DNA of 64,000 bases. Source: Otis tarda. Lineage: Eukaryota > Chordata > Aves > Otidiformes > Otididae. Numbering within the stretch: the stretch's first letter is position 1; each line of letters begins with the position of its first letter. This document shows positions 12,046 to 24,500 of this stretch, in pieces. The notes beneath the pieces were generated by a model that was not told the DNA's origin, ran no database searches, and saw only the letters and a program-made list of their open reading frames with translations. The DNA lies in the NCBI GenBank assembly GCA_026413225.1, contig CM048554.1, positions 94,343,963 to 94,407,962 of the forward strand. Reading direction: 5' to 3'. A program made the position numbers and the translations under genes.

Positions 12046-12135
12046 CGGTGTCCCAGGCACACTTGGTCCAGGAGGCCCCACATCACCTTTTGGACCTGGA
12101 TGTCCAGGTGGTCCCATAATCCCACCTGGGTCCCC
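12046..12135 (-). CDS. COL19A1: COL19A1 window exon 12 (90 bp)
   Basis: The largest exon of the set encodes 30 residues. It starts GDPGGIMGPPGHPGPKGD, continues VGPPGPS and ends VPGTP. The acceptor reads cttgaag and the donor CCG|gtaagt. GPS-VP-GTP is a two-residue insertion in the triplet pattern. Human has GKS-LP-GEP at the same place, as I recall, so the interruption is conserved. The plus-strand reading of this exon is also rich in Gly and Pro and forms an open frame at 11969-12160, which is a shadow. Confidence 0.95.
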
Positions 12136-13362
12136 CTTCAAGATAAATTTGAATCACTAACTAAAATGTGAGAATTTTCTCTTAGGAAAAAAACCCCTAA
12201 ATATTATCAATGTTATCCTAGAAAGTGCTAGTACATTGAGAAGGGAAAAAAACCCCCATATTTTGCTTCAAAAAGTTATAGAAGAGAAGGAGGCACGGAC
12301 CACACAATCAATAACAGGAACTAGCAGTCTCTCGGGTTTCCATGCTTGCAATGCATCTGATCTACATTTCTTTGTCCTCAGGCCCCTAATACACAGGTTG
12401 TCATTAAACCCTGCCAATTAATTCAGAGTAACAGCTTCAAACTGCCTCTCTCCAGCTCTCTATACCTAGTGCTAAAACCCTGGTCTTCACTGTGTTCCTG
12501 TTTACACCTCTATTTCTTACACCACTGCATGCAGCATCTCTTGCTCCACATCTCTGCAACTCTTCCTGCTTACATAGGTAAATTTGTGCCTTTTATTACG
12601 CCGTTCTCTTGTCTTTTACACGCTCCTGCATCATCCTCTGTGATTCCTCCTGAATTCACTACTTCCCATTTTGCAAGATGAGTACATTTTTGTCATTGTT
12701 CCACGGTTATTTTCTTCTCCTGCCTTTTCATCAACTCACTTCTTCAAACTATTAACGGATTTTATTCTTTTCCCTTGTACCTCACAATGTATAAATACCA
12801 CAACACATCACATAGCTCACAGTAGGCCTGTATACAGTCTTTTCTCCCCTTCTCTACATTCAACATATACACACATACCATTTTTAACTCTTGCTGATGT
12901 AGTTGAATTCTAACTAAGGAATTTCTACACAGCAAAATGTAGTGCTATAAAGAGATCCCAGCCTTGGCTCGCATCCGAGACAATATAGCCGCCCTGGTGC
13001 TCTGCCCAGATGAATACCTCTGACTGCAAAGCGGGATTTTACACATCAGTCTGGTTAGGACACTATCCTGAAAGGGCTGTTCCGTGGTCAGGACCTGAAC
13101 TGATATTTCTGCACTGCACAGATTTAATGTAAGAGCCCAAAGCAACCTCCTTGAAATATCATTTAAATTATGAATCTAAAGAGCAACTGGGTTGCCAACT
13201 TGGATTGCAGCATCTCCGAGGAGTAGACAGGGGGTTGCTGCTTGTACATTTTAGAACAAATTCATAAAGCAGCCACACAGATGCACTACAGAAGGATGGA
13301 AGGTTACTTCAGACATGACAGCTCTAATTTATCAAGCTTAATTAAAAGCACTTAAAACACAC
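12136..13362 (-). other. COL19A1: Intron between window exons 11 and 12
   Basis: This is 1227 bp of intron. Several open frames lie on both strands between 12236 and 13145, but none has a recognisable domain or splice context. A pyrimidine-rich patch occurs at about 12440-12730 on the plus strand. Confidence 0.75.
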
Positions 13363-13416
13363 CTTGTCTCCTTTAACTCCTGGGTTTCCTGGTACCCCAT
13401 GCACTCCCGGTAAGCC
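13363..13416 (-). CDS. COL19A1: COL19A1 window exon 11 (54 bp)
   Basis: The exon encodes GLPGVHGVPGNPGVKGDK, six perfect triplets. The acceptor reads attctag and the donor AAG|gtgtgt, the weakest-looking donor of the set. The human counterpart by memory is GLPGEHGIPGKQGIKGEK, of equal length and clearly related. Confidence 0.94.
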
Positions 13417-16400
13417 CTAGAATTAATAAAAAATACAACTGTACATTTTTATAGCTATTCCCATAAAGATTATCTACAATTACAGATGAAAATGAGTTTA
13501 CACTGGATTATTTACTGTGCATTTCTATTGACTAAAAATGTTAAAGAGCACAAGTTAGTGAATACTTCTTTAATCAGAGATATGAATAATTTTTCTTTAA
13601 GTTGAAATGTAATAATCAAGATTATTTTCTGGACCCTATTAAGGCAGAATGGCAGAGATCGACAGGTTTATTTCTTCAATTTCAAAATAATTCCAAGTCT
13701 TGAAGATCAATCGTTTTGAAGGTGGTAGCAGGTACAAATTTGAGTTTTAAATAAGCATCTAATCTTTTTTGCCTATGAATGGCAGCATGATTTCCTATGC
13801 TACTAAATTATTCAAATTTGTATCTTAAAAGCCTCAATTAATTCTAACTGCTGCACATTACTTAATCCACCAAATTCCTTTAAAATGTTTTAGATATTTA
13901 ATGGACAGTCACATATTTTCAGCAAAATAAATACACTCCATCCTTTCTTTTGTCTAAATCTTCTCATCTTTCACATTTTAACTTCAATATTTTCTCTTGT
14001 CCTTTTCATGAGGGATTTGTTATAAATGCAGAGAAATTAATTAGATTAAAATCTAAATAGAAACTATTTAAATAATAGGGAAGGTTAAATTTTATTACCT
14101 TACTATGCTGTAACAAACTTTTTCCATAACCCTTCAATGACATTCAACCAACTATTGTATCAAGCATTTTATTACGAATACCAGTAATTTCCACAGTAAA
14201 TGTCAAAACTGAACAGCAAAATCAAAGTATGACACTTAATCTGGAATGGAAAATGAACTTTCTAAGAAAAAGACAAGAAACACATATTGTTTTTACTTTT
14301 CTTCACAGTGTAAAACATAGTTTTTTGAACACTGACATATGAAGGGTGGCTACATTTTCATGCCAGTAATGAGACTTCAACAGCTGTGTGTTCACTTTCT
14401 CTGCTGTAGTCTGCCCTTAACAGAGACAGACAGCTACTTGTTGCACCCAGCCATGTAAATTAAAAGCACAAGAAAAAAAAAAGTACCTTAATGGAGAATA
14501 TTCTGCTTATATGAACACAAAATCATTATAATATATAAAAGTTTAAATTTACTGATTATGGATCAGACATTGTGTCCTACCCTATCCCCTTTTGATATCA
14601 ACATAAGATATATACAGTCTACCTTCTTTCCTAAGGATTTATCAGATTTTTTTTTTTATTGTTGTTGGATCAAGATTAAGGAATATCTCAGGAAAGGAAA
14701 GAAGCAATTCTTATCTGCTGGATGATTCTCCGATGATGTAAGTGAACGTAAAACAATTTTCAACCTTTCATGATTTTCATCATGCTGCATAAGATGAATT
14801 ATGTTTGTTAATCCATAATGTTTCATCTTTAGAAGAGAAAACAAAACGAGACTAGAACTACATACATGTTTCTATAGTATGTTTAAATATATGTTTTTAT
14901 ATACTAGAATTGTGTGTACAAATATGAGTGATCTGCAAGATCATCTATATCTAGGATTTACATATATTTTTTTATATATATATTTATATATATGTATTTA
15001 TCTGTTCATGTCACTTGATCAAAAATCCAGCAGAAAAGCAGTTTCAAAAGTAGCAATTGTGAACTCAAGCGGGATCATGGAAACACAAACAAAACAGGAA
15101 TGCAGTATTTTGTTATCTTTCACAGTAAGATTGGGGTTCTATACATAAATAGAAGCACAGCAGAAAAGGCTTACAAACTATTTTTACAGAAGACAGGTAA
15201 ATTATACACAATTTAAAAAATGTGTGCCTCAACAGGTTTAAATAAGGTTTAAAGAAATGGTCAATAAGTAACACAGTACAAAATGACTACATGCAGATTT
15301 GAATGTCAGTTTTTTCTCCCTGCCAGAAACTGAAGAGGCTGTACTCCAGCTGTCACTTTGCTTATATCCCTAAGACTTTTAACAGGTCAACAATAAAAAG
15401 CCTGCCAGCTGTGTACCACTCAGAACTGTATTCTAATATTAATAATGTATATGACAAAGAAGTCTGTTCAAATTAAGAGTTCTCTTCCACAAAGTAGTCT
15501 CAGAGTGTGGAAAGGCCCAAGACCAAATTCAGCAACACCAGCTCGTAGATGCTTCTGTTTGTAGAAATACGACAAAAAACAAAACCAACCCACAGAGCAA
15601 AGATCAAAATCCCAATTCTTTTCAGGTGAATGGCTTAACTGTTAGGTTAAAGCCAAGCTCTCCATTGTCTTTTCTTGGTCCACTTTTTGGATCTATGCAC
15701 TCAAACCTCCAAAATGGTACGTAAACACAATTTTATGGTTTATAAAGGAAGGGAGGGAGAAGAACCAGGGAGAGAGGGTAGGTGTCATCTGTTAGGTTAT
15801 GTGATGACACCACTGTTGTGGACTAAAACCTAACTTCAGTTTACAGGGGGGATTAGGCAGAACGTAGCTGCTGCACACGTAAAAAAGGATTGCACCATAA
15901 TTTGGAAAGGAGACAGGCAGCCACCTCCACAAAACAAGGTTTCTGCTACATTAGGGTGTCAAATCAAAAGTCCAGGGAATTTTCACGCTTAGTAGAATGG
16001 TGCCTAATAGTTTAAAATGCATCTCCCTGATCTCTACGACCTTCCCCCACTTCCAGCACCATTCGTCCAGCCAAGATTGTCCCCTTCTTTCTTGAAAGAA
16101 CATCTCTTTCCTTTCAGGAACCCTACTATTTTGGCACCACTTCTTCTGAGTACCCTCACCCTTCGGTTCTTGCCATCTAAACAGTCCACATGCAGAAGCA
16201 CAACAAGTGATCACCCTCCAAACTGGTGAGTCTGTCTCTTTATTAACCGGAGACCTCGGGATGTGCCACTTTTACTTAGCCCAGGTGCTACCAAAATTTA
16301 AAAGCAGCCCCTACTGTTGCATCTAACACATAGTAGGCTTCTGCTTGCGAGTTCAACAGTTCATGTTTTGACATTCTTACATGGACATACAAACACACAT

Positions 16401-17251
16401 ATTATCTGCCACTTGCCAGTGTTCACAAATTAAGCTATTTTACACCTACGACAGCCGTATAATGGCTTTAGGTACTTTATGACTGTCAGTAAGCCTCTGC
16501 ACAATTAAATTGAAAAAATTATCTGACAATTATAAGAATAATCTCTTATTCCACTTTCTGCAGAAGTATTTTAGTAATTCAATCTATTGAACAGCAATTA
16601 AAAAAGGCATTTTCTATTAAATTCTTTCCAACCAATACTCCTACTCTGGCTAAAGATTTTAATATTTTTCCTAGTTTTAACAGAATTACATCTTGCCCTG
16701 AATACGAGTTTTACTCATAAATCTGACCTAAATTCTAAGATAATAAAAATTGTTTATTCTGTTCACCTTATTAATCTTTACCCCTTTTACAGGAAGTAAA
16801 ACAATTCAGATGAATACAAAATAACAGATGGAAATAAGGAAGTTTAAATGCTTGGGATACTCTTACTTTCCCTGTTTCTTCTTATTTTGCTCCATACACA
16901 TCGTCCTTTCCAGCTTATGATGTAACATTATTAAAACTTTGCTAGAGATTTTTTTTTTTATTTTCATCTACTCCTGTGAGATGAGTGATATTTGTAGAGC
17001 TAATTACCTGTGAAGTAGAAAAATTAGCATTATCATTCTTATGTGTTCAGATGGCAACACAAGGAGAAAAAGAACATAAGCAAATGGAAGAATTCTATCC
17101 TGAGGTATCCCATAGGACTGTGCTTCGACACCTGATTGCTATAGTACCACCCACAAAAGGAGCACCTATGACAACTCCTGTGGTATTGCTTCACTGGCTA
17201 ACTGTTCACAGAACACACTTCTACAGCTTGGTGAAACTGCGCAATACATAC
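13417..17251 (-). other. COL19A1: Intron between window exons 10 and 11
   Basis: This is 3.8 kb of intron. It contains a TA-rich simple-sequence tract at 14958-15001 and several chance open frames on both strands, including an overlapping pair near 15951-16229. No transposon or RNA gene is recognised. Confidence 0.75.
14958..15001. repeat. TA-rich simple sequence
   Basis: There are alternating T and A with T-runs over about 44 bp. It is an ordinary low-complexity tract. Confidence 0.85.
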
Positions 17252-17305
17252 AACTTCTCCTGGCAGTCCCCTGGGTCCAACAGGTCCTGGAGGTCCTTGC
17301 AGTCC
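17252..17305 (-). CDS. COL19A1: COL19A1 window exon 10 (54 bp)
   Basis: The exon encodes GLQGPPGPVGPRGLPGEV, six perfect triplets. The acceptor reads ttcacag and the donor GTT|gtatgt. The human counterpart by memory is GQQGSAGSMGPRGPPGDV, with GPRG in common. A perfect 38-bp palindrome lies 61 bases upstream of its acceptor in the transcript (17366-17403). Confidence 0.95.
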
Positions 17306-18533
17306 CTGTGAAATTATATAATACACTCTTGAGGCAAAAGTCAATACACCCTGTTGTAATTCAGTATACTTATATATAAAGTATATACTTTATATATAAG
17401 TATTCTTATATATAAATAGATGAAAATATCTGGCATTAAGAATTATCTTCTACATGGAGTAAAAAGTACAAAGTTTGCTTATTCTCCCTTACTTTAATGT
17501 GTAGTCCAATAAATCTTTGGGACTGATATATACAAAATCCAAAAGCAAACGAAGCAAACACAAGGAAATACAAAGGCATTAGGTAAAGGGAAAAACAAAA
17601 CTAAAGGAGTAAGTAAAGATTTCCTCCCTCAAGAGACAGATTTATAAGTAATTTTTTAAACTATATGGCACATGCTCCTCTTTTTGGGATAGATCTCATC
17701 AGAAGAACTCCACAGCGCTGAACAAAAAGGGGATTCAGATGTAGAGAAAAAAGGATGACTTGGTGCAAACCCTAATGATCCTTTGGATCTCTATGAGCCG
17801 CTGCTGGAAGGTATACAGTGTGAAGGTGACCTACATTTCCATTGCAGTAACAAGAATTATTTCCGTAGCTCTTACCAAGGAAGGACGTTAGCCTCCAAAG
17901 AGCAGTCTAAGGAGTCAGAGTGGAGAATCATTTCTAAGATCACAGTTTTGTGGACCCTACAGCTGCATTTCTTTCCTTGTTACTTCTTTTGATGACTTAG
18001 GGAACTTGGGCACTCTCATATCCAACATGAATAGTGTTGGGTGGATGTTACATTTTCACATTTTTCACCTTTATTTGATATAATTCAAGGCATCATGAGA
18101 GATTCTCAAGAACATTTGTGCTTCAGTTACTTTCTTCAAAGCTAGGCAATAGTTACTTTGACATTACCTGCAGTCTCATAGAATTAAGCATAAGAACTGC
18201 TAAGGTACTGGCAGTGGTTGCTCCTTCCCTCACTGATGGATGGAGAGAATACATCCAGCTACTGCTGGATTTGTAATTGCAAAATGGGTGCTCATTTTCT
18301 TGAGTGACCAAATAACATTTGAGCTTTGTATAAATACTCCTTGCTGAGTGACACTGAGGAATTTTATGAACTAAAAGTAAAATAGCCACTATAAATGCAC
18401 AAACTATGGATATAAACTATTTGTCTTCTCTGCCCTTCAATACTAGCTAAAGAGTTGATAGCATTCTGAGTTCTCTTATATAGCAGAACAGAATGTAATG
18501 GCTGTTAAGACCACAAAAATACCTTTCACCTAC
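17306..18533 (-). other. COL19A1: Intron between window exons 9 and 10
   Basis: This is 1228 bp of intron containing the palindrome at 17366-17403. Open frames at 17783-17992 and 18153-18389 have no recognisable features. Confidence 0.8.
17366..17403. repeat. Perfect 38-bp AT-rich palindrome
   Basis: Two 19-base arms, the left one ATACTTATATATAAAGTAT, are exact reverse complements with no spacer. The sequence is mainly alternating T and A but includes three G:C pairs per half, so the symmetry is not only that of a TA repeat. In the pre-mRNA it could fold into a 5' hairpin upstream of exon 10, or as DNA into a cruciform. Confidence 0.95.
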
Positions 18534-18587
18534 CTTTGATCCTGCATTTCCAGTAAGACCAGGTGGTCCAGGGTCTCCTGTTTCACC
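18534..18587 (-). CDS. COL19A1: COL19A1 window exon 9 (54 bp)
   Basis: The exon encodes GETGDPGPPGLTGNAGSK. The acceptor reads tcattag and the donor AAG|gtaggt. The human counterpart by memory is GEPGDPGPPGLIGSPGLK, with GDPGPPGL identical. The intron to exon 8 is only 107 bp, so the two are likely recognised together by intron definition (inference). Confidence 0.95.
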
Positions 18588-18694
18588 CTAATGATATTGT
18601 TTGAGAAAAAAAAAAAATCCAAATTTACTGTTATGTCTCTCAGTATCAGCTATGTACACCAGTGATGTATATAGTGTGTACAAGTCAAAAATAC

Positions 18695-18730
18695 CTTAAT
18701 TCCTTTTGATCCCTCCATTCCAGTTTCTCC
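18695..18730 (-). CDS. COL19A1: COL19A1 window exon 8 (36 bp)
   Basis: The exon encodes GETGMEGSKGIK, four perfect triplets. The acceptor reads ttttcag and the donor AAG|gtattt. The human counterpart by memory is GEPGVIGSQGVK, same length. Confidence 0.93.
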
Positions 18731-19661
18731 CTGAAAATAGCAAGTACAACCATAAGAAGTTAAAACTTTAACTCAGATCAACTAAGAGTTTAATTTGCTC
18801 CCTTAGAACACTATAAGATAGTTTGCAAACTTAACAAATATGAAGAAAAGAAAACATTAAAGGCTTTCTGATGTCTTCTGCAAACTCTGACAGGCACTCC
18901 TCTTCCAAACTAATTCTGTTTGCAGGTTTTCCTAGTGTTTTAAAGAAAAGTTATTTGAAAACAGCACATTTGCTTAAGAGCTTCTCCAGTCTAAAGCCTG
19001 TTCTTCACCACGAAATCTCTACTGGTGACAGTACTCATCTCCAAAACCACACATTATTCCAGTATGCCTTATTTTGGTTATTATAGTATGTTAATCAGAA
19101 GTATCTGAGCAACCTTCAGTTGTGTATTAAACAACATAACTAGCCTTTGTCAAATGTTCTAAGAGAGGACAATAGTTCATTAAAAATAAGCAACACATGT
19201 AAACAGACTCCTACAGAATGAGTGTTCTGAAAATATTCCCCAAAATAACAAAAAAAAAAATAACGCATACAAAAAGTGGTTTTAAGAGAACTGCCTGATG
19301 TTAAATGTCACACTGGAAACTGGTAAAACAAATAAAAATACAGTTCAGCCCATTTATAATTTTGTGAAATGACTGAAAGAAAGAAAGAACCTTCAGGGAA
19401 CAAAAAAAGTGTGTACTTTAAACTAAGTTCATGGACTCTACCAACTACAGAAATCGTGAAGAACAGGGCATCTCCATTTTTTATTTATAACCTTATGAAC
19501 TTGATGTATGTGTTAAGAAGCAGACAATACAATATGCTATCCTACATAATCACTGAACCCAATGAAAATGTATAAAGAAAAGAATTACAGCATGAATGCA
19601 GTATGAAAATTATATCAAACAAATTATTCACATCATCAGTTCAAAACATAGCTATACTTAC
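18731..19661 (-). other. COL19A1: Intron between window exons 7 and 8
   Basis: This is 931 bp of intron. No exon, repeat or RNA gene is recognised; the frames at 18871-19086 and 19369-19575 are plus-strand chance frames. Confidence 0.8.
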
Positions 19662-19697
19662 TGGATCTCCCTTGTCCCCTTTTTCAGAAGGCTCTCC
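19662..19697 (-). CDS. COL19A1: COL19A1 window exon 7 (36 bp)
   Basis: The exon encodes GEPSEKGDKGDP. The acceptor reads ctatag and the donor CCA|gtaagt. The second triplet is SEK, so one Gly is replaced by Ser. Human has GEPFTKGEKGDR here, as I recall, also lacking Gly at that point. The helix imperfection is therefore old and not a recent mutation. Confidence 0.93.
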
Positions 19698-20686
19698 CTA
19701 TAGAAACATAGGGAAGAGGTTAACAGAGGTTCATTTCAAATGGTAAATAGTACGTATGTCTGGTTTTGGTGAAGGTGAAAAATGTTGGGGTTTTTTTTTG
19801 TTTTTGTTTTTAAACCTATATAAAATTTAAATATATGGATTACAAAGGTTTACTTGAGGGATAATGTTGATTTAATGACAAGATCATGACGTGTGATCCT
19901 TTGAAGCAGAAGCACATGTGAGGGTTAGGAACATGAACTAAAAAGAGAGTGACAATGCATTTAAACAGCGTACAAATCTGACAAATTCTGAAACACAAGT
20001 GCTTTATAACACACAAAGTCATGAACCTGTCATGTGAACAGAATGAAAACAAGTTTCTGCTTGCATGAAAACTGTTTATCCACAAGGATATATCCAAAGA
20101 AACCAACTGGAAGCCAAACAGATGACTAGCAAAATGCCTGTTATTCAGTGGATGAAGAACTGGGTACATCTTATGTTCCTAGAAAAACACAATACATACT
20201 TATTCCCCAGTAACATCCCTCCCCTACAAATCTTTCTGGAAAATTTAAGCTTAAGCTAAAAGATATTAAATTAGGAAGTTTATTTATAAATTTTAAAAAA
20301 GTAAAGAATCCTCTTTGTTCGTATAGATATTGAAGATCACATTTGTAATGTGAAAAAGTATGAATGGCATCTAATTTGTGAGGCAATCACTAGTGATAAA
20401 CTTATATAAACATAATTTTAAGCTCGCATTCATTAAAAGTCTGAATGCATTTAAAATTAAGGACATTGTAAGCTGTTGAAACAGGCAACTTTACTTGCAT
20501 ACGTAAATAGTCTCTCAAGGAGGGGCTAGAGTAAATTACTGAGAACATTCACAGACTGTCAGCTTTTCCTAGGGCCAAATATATTTTCTTGGTCTTTAAT
20601 ATATTTTCCAAGATTTGATTCATAATCAGTAAATTCAGCCACTTTCCAGTATCACACATACACATAGAACTAAGGAATTAATTTAC
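19698..20686 (-). other. COL19A1: Intron between window exons 6 and 7
   Basis: This is 989 bp of intron. Frames on both strands at 19840-20386 show no motif. Nothing else is recognised. Confidence 0.8.
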
Positions 20687-20731
20687 CTTTTCTCCTTTTG
20701 CACCAGTCATTCCCAATTCTCCTTTTTGACC
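20687..20731 (-). CDS. COL19A1: COL19A1 window exon 6 (45 bp)
   Basis: The exon encodes GQKGELGMTGAKGEK, five perfect and highly charged triplets. The acceptor reads ttaaaag and the donor AAG|gtaaat. It falls in the region of human GETGLPGFPGSVGPKGQK, but conservation is weak and the exact pairing is uncertain. Confidence 0.92.
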
Positions 20732-21530
20732 CTTTTAACAAAATAAATTATATTTAAAACCTCTAATATTCTAACAAATGCAAACAAGCTCCTCCTCTCC
20801 TTCAACAGTACTCTGTTCTATGTAGGGCACAAAATCTTAACTTTTATTGCAATGGAAATCTGAGATTTAAGCATCTGCAAATTAATTTAAATGACTTTTT
20901 TTTTTTATAGCAGATCTGTAGGCTTTTCAATAAAAAATGTTGTCAACCCTGTGATAGATCTAGAACACTTTTCTCTCTTCTTCAGAGGTTAAAAGGCATG
21001 CAACTGTTAGAAATTCACTTGACTGTTTAAACAGGACAGACGCCTATAAACAATATACTGTCATATGGTATGGATTCAGAATTTGGCCACCACATAATTT
21101 TTAGAGGCTGACTACAAGTATTTTTGGTATAGCATGTCCCATCATTATAGAGAAACTGCTTTAAAGATTCATTATTTACTATTAAAAATATTTTTTGGAT
21201 TTCAACTTTTTAAGAGTCTTTTCCTGATAACTGACAGGCTATCTCATTTGACTTCTCCTCAGACAGTGTTACAGAAACTACGCATAATTCTTCCTGCATT
21301 TTCCCTTTCTGGTTATCATATATTAGAGGCGAAAGGCTCATGTGCTGTACCTGCAAGATGGCACGATGAGTTGGATATTGGACTACATAGATTAAAGAGC
21401 CAGTCACATCTAAAATCTATTCCTTCAAAGAGCATTGTGATAAATCAAATAAAAGATACTGTGTTAAGGGGGGCAGAGACAGATTAGATAGGCACTTTGA
21501 AATCTCTCCAAATTAATTCAAAATGCTTAC
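20732..21530 (-). other. COL19A1: Intron between window exons 5 and 6
   Basis: This is 799 bp of intron. A 117-codon plus-strand open frame at 21134-21487 has no recognisable domain and no collagen relation; I treat it as chance. Confidence 0.75.
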
Positions 21531-21593
21531 AATGTCTCCCTTCTGGCCTTTAGGTCCAGGGGTCCCAAGTAATCCTAGGAGTCTTGTATCGCT
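21531..21593 (-). CDS. COL19A1: COL19A1 window exon 5 (63 bp), end of linker and helix restart
   Basis: The exon encodes 21 residues: SDTRLL, then GLLGTPGPKGQKGDI. The acceptor is cttcccag and the donor ATT|gtaagc. An alternative AG two bases further in would shift the frame, so the upstream AG is chosen. The first six residues close the non-collagenous linker begun in exon 4, and the triplets then restart. Human has an Asp/Glu/His-rich stretch here (KGNDEHEAGG by memory), so the linker has diverged greatly while keeping similar length. Confidence 0.88.
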
Positions 21594-24500
21594 CTGGGAA
21601 GAAATATCACCAAAAATAACAGAAAACAGAACATGTCACCATTTATTTACAGTAATAATTTACTTACCATAAGAATTTCATGGAATTTACCAGTAAGTAA
21701 ATTCAGAAGTCCTAATCTAATACTAGAAAGGGATACTAAACGCCTATGCAGTACAACTAAGTAATGTACTGTAGCAACACATCCTTGGTCACGCATTCAT
21801 ACTCCAGTCAGACTAGCAGAAGATGAACAAAAGCCTAAAAGGGAAATGTCTATGTTGAATATTGCTATGCAAATCTGTGATTTTTTTTCTTAATTCAATG
21901 CAAAGAACATATTTTTATGCTCATTATTACAGTACATTTCTCCAGTATGTTATAAAAGAACGACAAAAATAATTTCTCTCCTATGACAATAACACAAGCT
22001 TTTTATTTTTGAACAGCATGAAATGTAAAATAGAACTAATTTAAGTCTACTGCAGTAGTGAGACAGAAGGAGAGGGAATGAACATGATCAACAGACTCTT
22101 CACATTGCTCCTCAAAGAAAAGGGACAGATTTAAGGACTGGGGGTTCAGGTTGTATACTTGCTCAGGTATTATTGCACTGCACCTATTTACTCTTCTGTA
22201 GAAGGTAAAGACACAAAAAAGTACAAAGCAAACTGTTTCCTCTTCACAAAGTCAGGCTCAGGCTACCTAAAGGGAACATGTTTTCTTTTAATGACAATGG
22301 AAAAAGCAACAAAACCAATGACCCTGAGAAATGAACTCAAGTATAGACCTAAGGAGTCCAAGTCCTTGAACATCTGCCACGAGCCTGAATGGGAACCCTG
22401 AGCAAGCCAGCTCCCCTTGCCATCTTCCAGTTTCCTTATCTCCAAAAAGGGAGAACATCATGATGAATAAAAGTGCCGTTTATACTCTGTTAATATTTCA
22501 AGAAATTGATAACTGAATATAATCTGAATAAAATTCATAATTATTTTATAAATGTTAATGTCCTGAAGGACCTTCTTCATTGTTTAAGGTTTGTAAGACT
22601 GTTACCACCCTAATTATCAAAATCAGTTCCAGACCAAGAGGCAGATACCCAAAGAAGAGAACCTGAGTATTGCTGAGAATTAGTTGACCACTACTTGACT
22701 GAGAATTATCTAGGTGTCTGTTAATATGAGTATACTATAAGTTACAATTGATTCTGAGTTGTGCATTTCTTTTGTATACATGGAGAAAAAAAAGGATGCT
22801 GGACCAAATAACTGCTTTTATGCTCTTTGCATATTTATAGGTTATTTGCTCTTTACAACAAAATGTAAGTAAAATATGCCAAAGAAAAAAATCCTAGAAA
22901 AGTAATAATGTATAATTCAAGAATAATGTATAATTATTATGAATTTTAATTATTTTGAAACATTTCCTGAGCAGATTGTGATGTAGTTTCAACGCTTTGT
23001 ATTGTGGTTTCATTTTTATTTTTAAATGCTGGAGAACATTTTAGATTAAATTGATCTGTATGCCCTTTCCAAAGACGTTTAGAAGTAGGTTTGACTGAAG
23101 TGACCCTATATTTACGTACATAAAACTAGTAAGTAAAAAAAAATGACAAGCAGAGGCCTTGAAAGCCCAGGAAAAGAATGGTGACAGAGGCCTGAGAGTG
23201 TATAAACACAAATCTTGAGGCATCATTTACTACTCACTGAAGGAATGTAACCTACAGAGCAGGGTAGAACCAATTTCTTGATATAACAAAGGGAACAAAA
23301 TGCATGTATCGAATACACGAGAAGCATCTCATTTACGCCGAAAGCGCAAAAGACTTAACAAGAAGGAATATAAAAATAGTCACACGCCTTGCAAGAACAG
23401 GCATAAAGGAAGAACGATGAGGGAAGAAATGCTCCAGCACTGCCTCCCACCATCAAAGATCAGTGCTACTATTTATCCTCAGCAGGTTCCCCCCACCTCC
23501 AGTAAATAAAAACTGCTGTTCTTGGTTCGTCATTCAACACAACTTGCTGCTGCAATCAGTTATTGTATTTATAGTGCTCTCTTTCACTGTATACATGGAT
23601 CAAGTAAATGATGCTTTTAAAGACATGCACTCCAGCCTCCTTGCTTGATAAGTGATTCATACTGAGCCAGAAAAAGCTTGGTTGCAACAAATTATATAAA
23701 TGCATTGTGCAATTACAACTACTCATTGATACCACACAGAAATCAGCAGAATTGCAAATAATCTGCTAAGAAACAGAGAAATCAGGAAAAAATGGTCATT
23801 ATTAATTATGATGAGTTTTAAGTGTCTCTCACCAATCCCCCACATTTCTTGGTAGCAATTTCTCACGACTCCCAGAAACACCAATGCAAAGAAGCCATAC
23901 TAATATCCCCAGAAAAAAAAAAAGCTATTAAAATCTCTATAGCAACAAAAATGTGGTCACAATTTAAACACTTGAAAAATCCAAATGGAAAGACCACCTT
24001 GTGAGATCCTTGAGAACATGCATTTCATTGTTGGAAAATCACAAGACCATTTCCTGTGGTGTAAGGAATCTCAAAAACCTCAGAATATCACTGAAATATC
24101 ATCCTACAAATGCAAATAATTGAGGCACATTGCATACTCTATACTGGAATGTGAAAGACTTCTTTGTACTTCCCAGGTGCAGTGAATAAAATCAGCACTC
24201 ATCACACTATATAATAGTGTGGGGAAAAAAGGAAAGTTACTGGTGCCTAATTCATTTGCCTAAATGAATAATCAAACGCCAAGCAAACTGTTCTTGTCTT
24301 TGATGACCTCTCTGATGTCTTTCTTTTGGCCTTGATGGGAATATCCCATTCGCATCATAAAATGTATAGAAACTAATATGTTTGCTGCAGCAGCTGGAGG
24401 CATATGTTGACTCTAGGAAAATGTGAACCTGTAGTTACAGAAAGTTTTTCTATTTAAAATCTGCTACTTGAATCAGAAAGCCATCTCCTCTCTTATCTGA

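Noticed and set aside
11969..12160. Gly/Pro-rich plus-strand open frame that looks like a collagen fragment
   Set aside because: It is the reverse-strand shadow of window exon 12. The splice signals and the human-like peptide are on the minus strand.
20980..21490. Plus-strand 117-codon open frame as a nested gene
   Set aside because: It shows no domain, signal peptide, splice context or repeat family; its length is plausible by chance in AT-rich intron.
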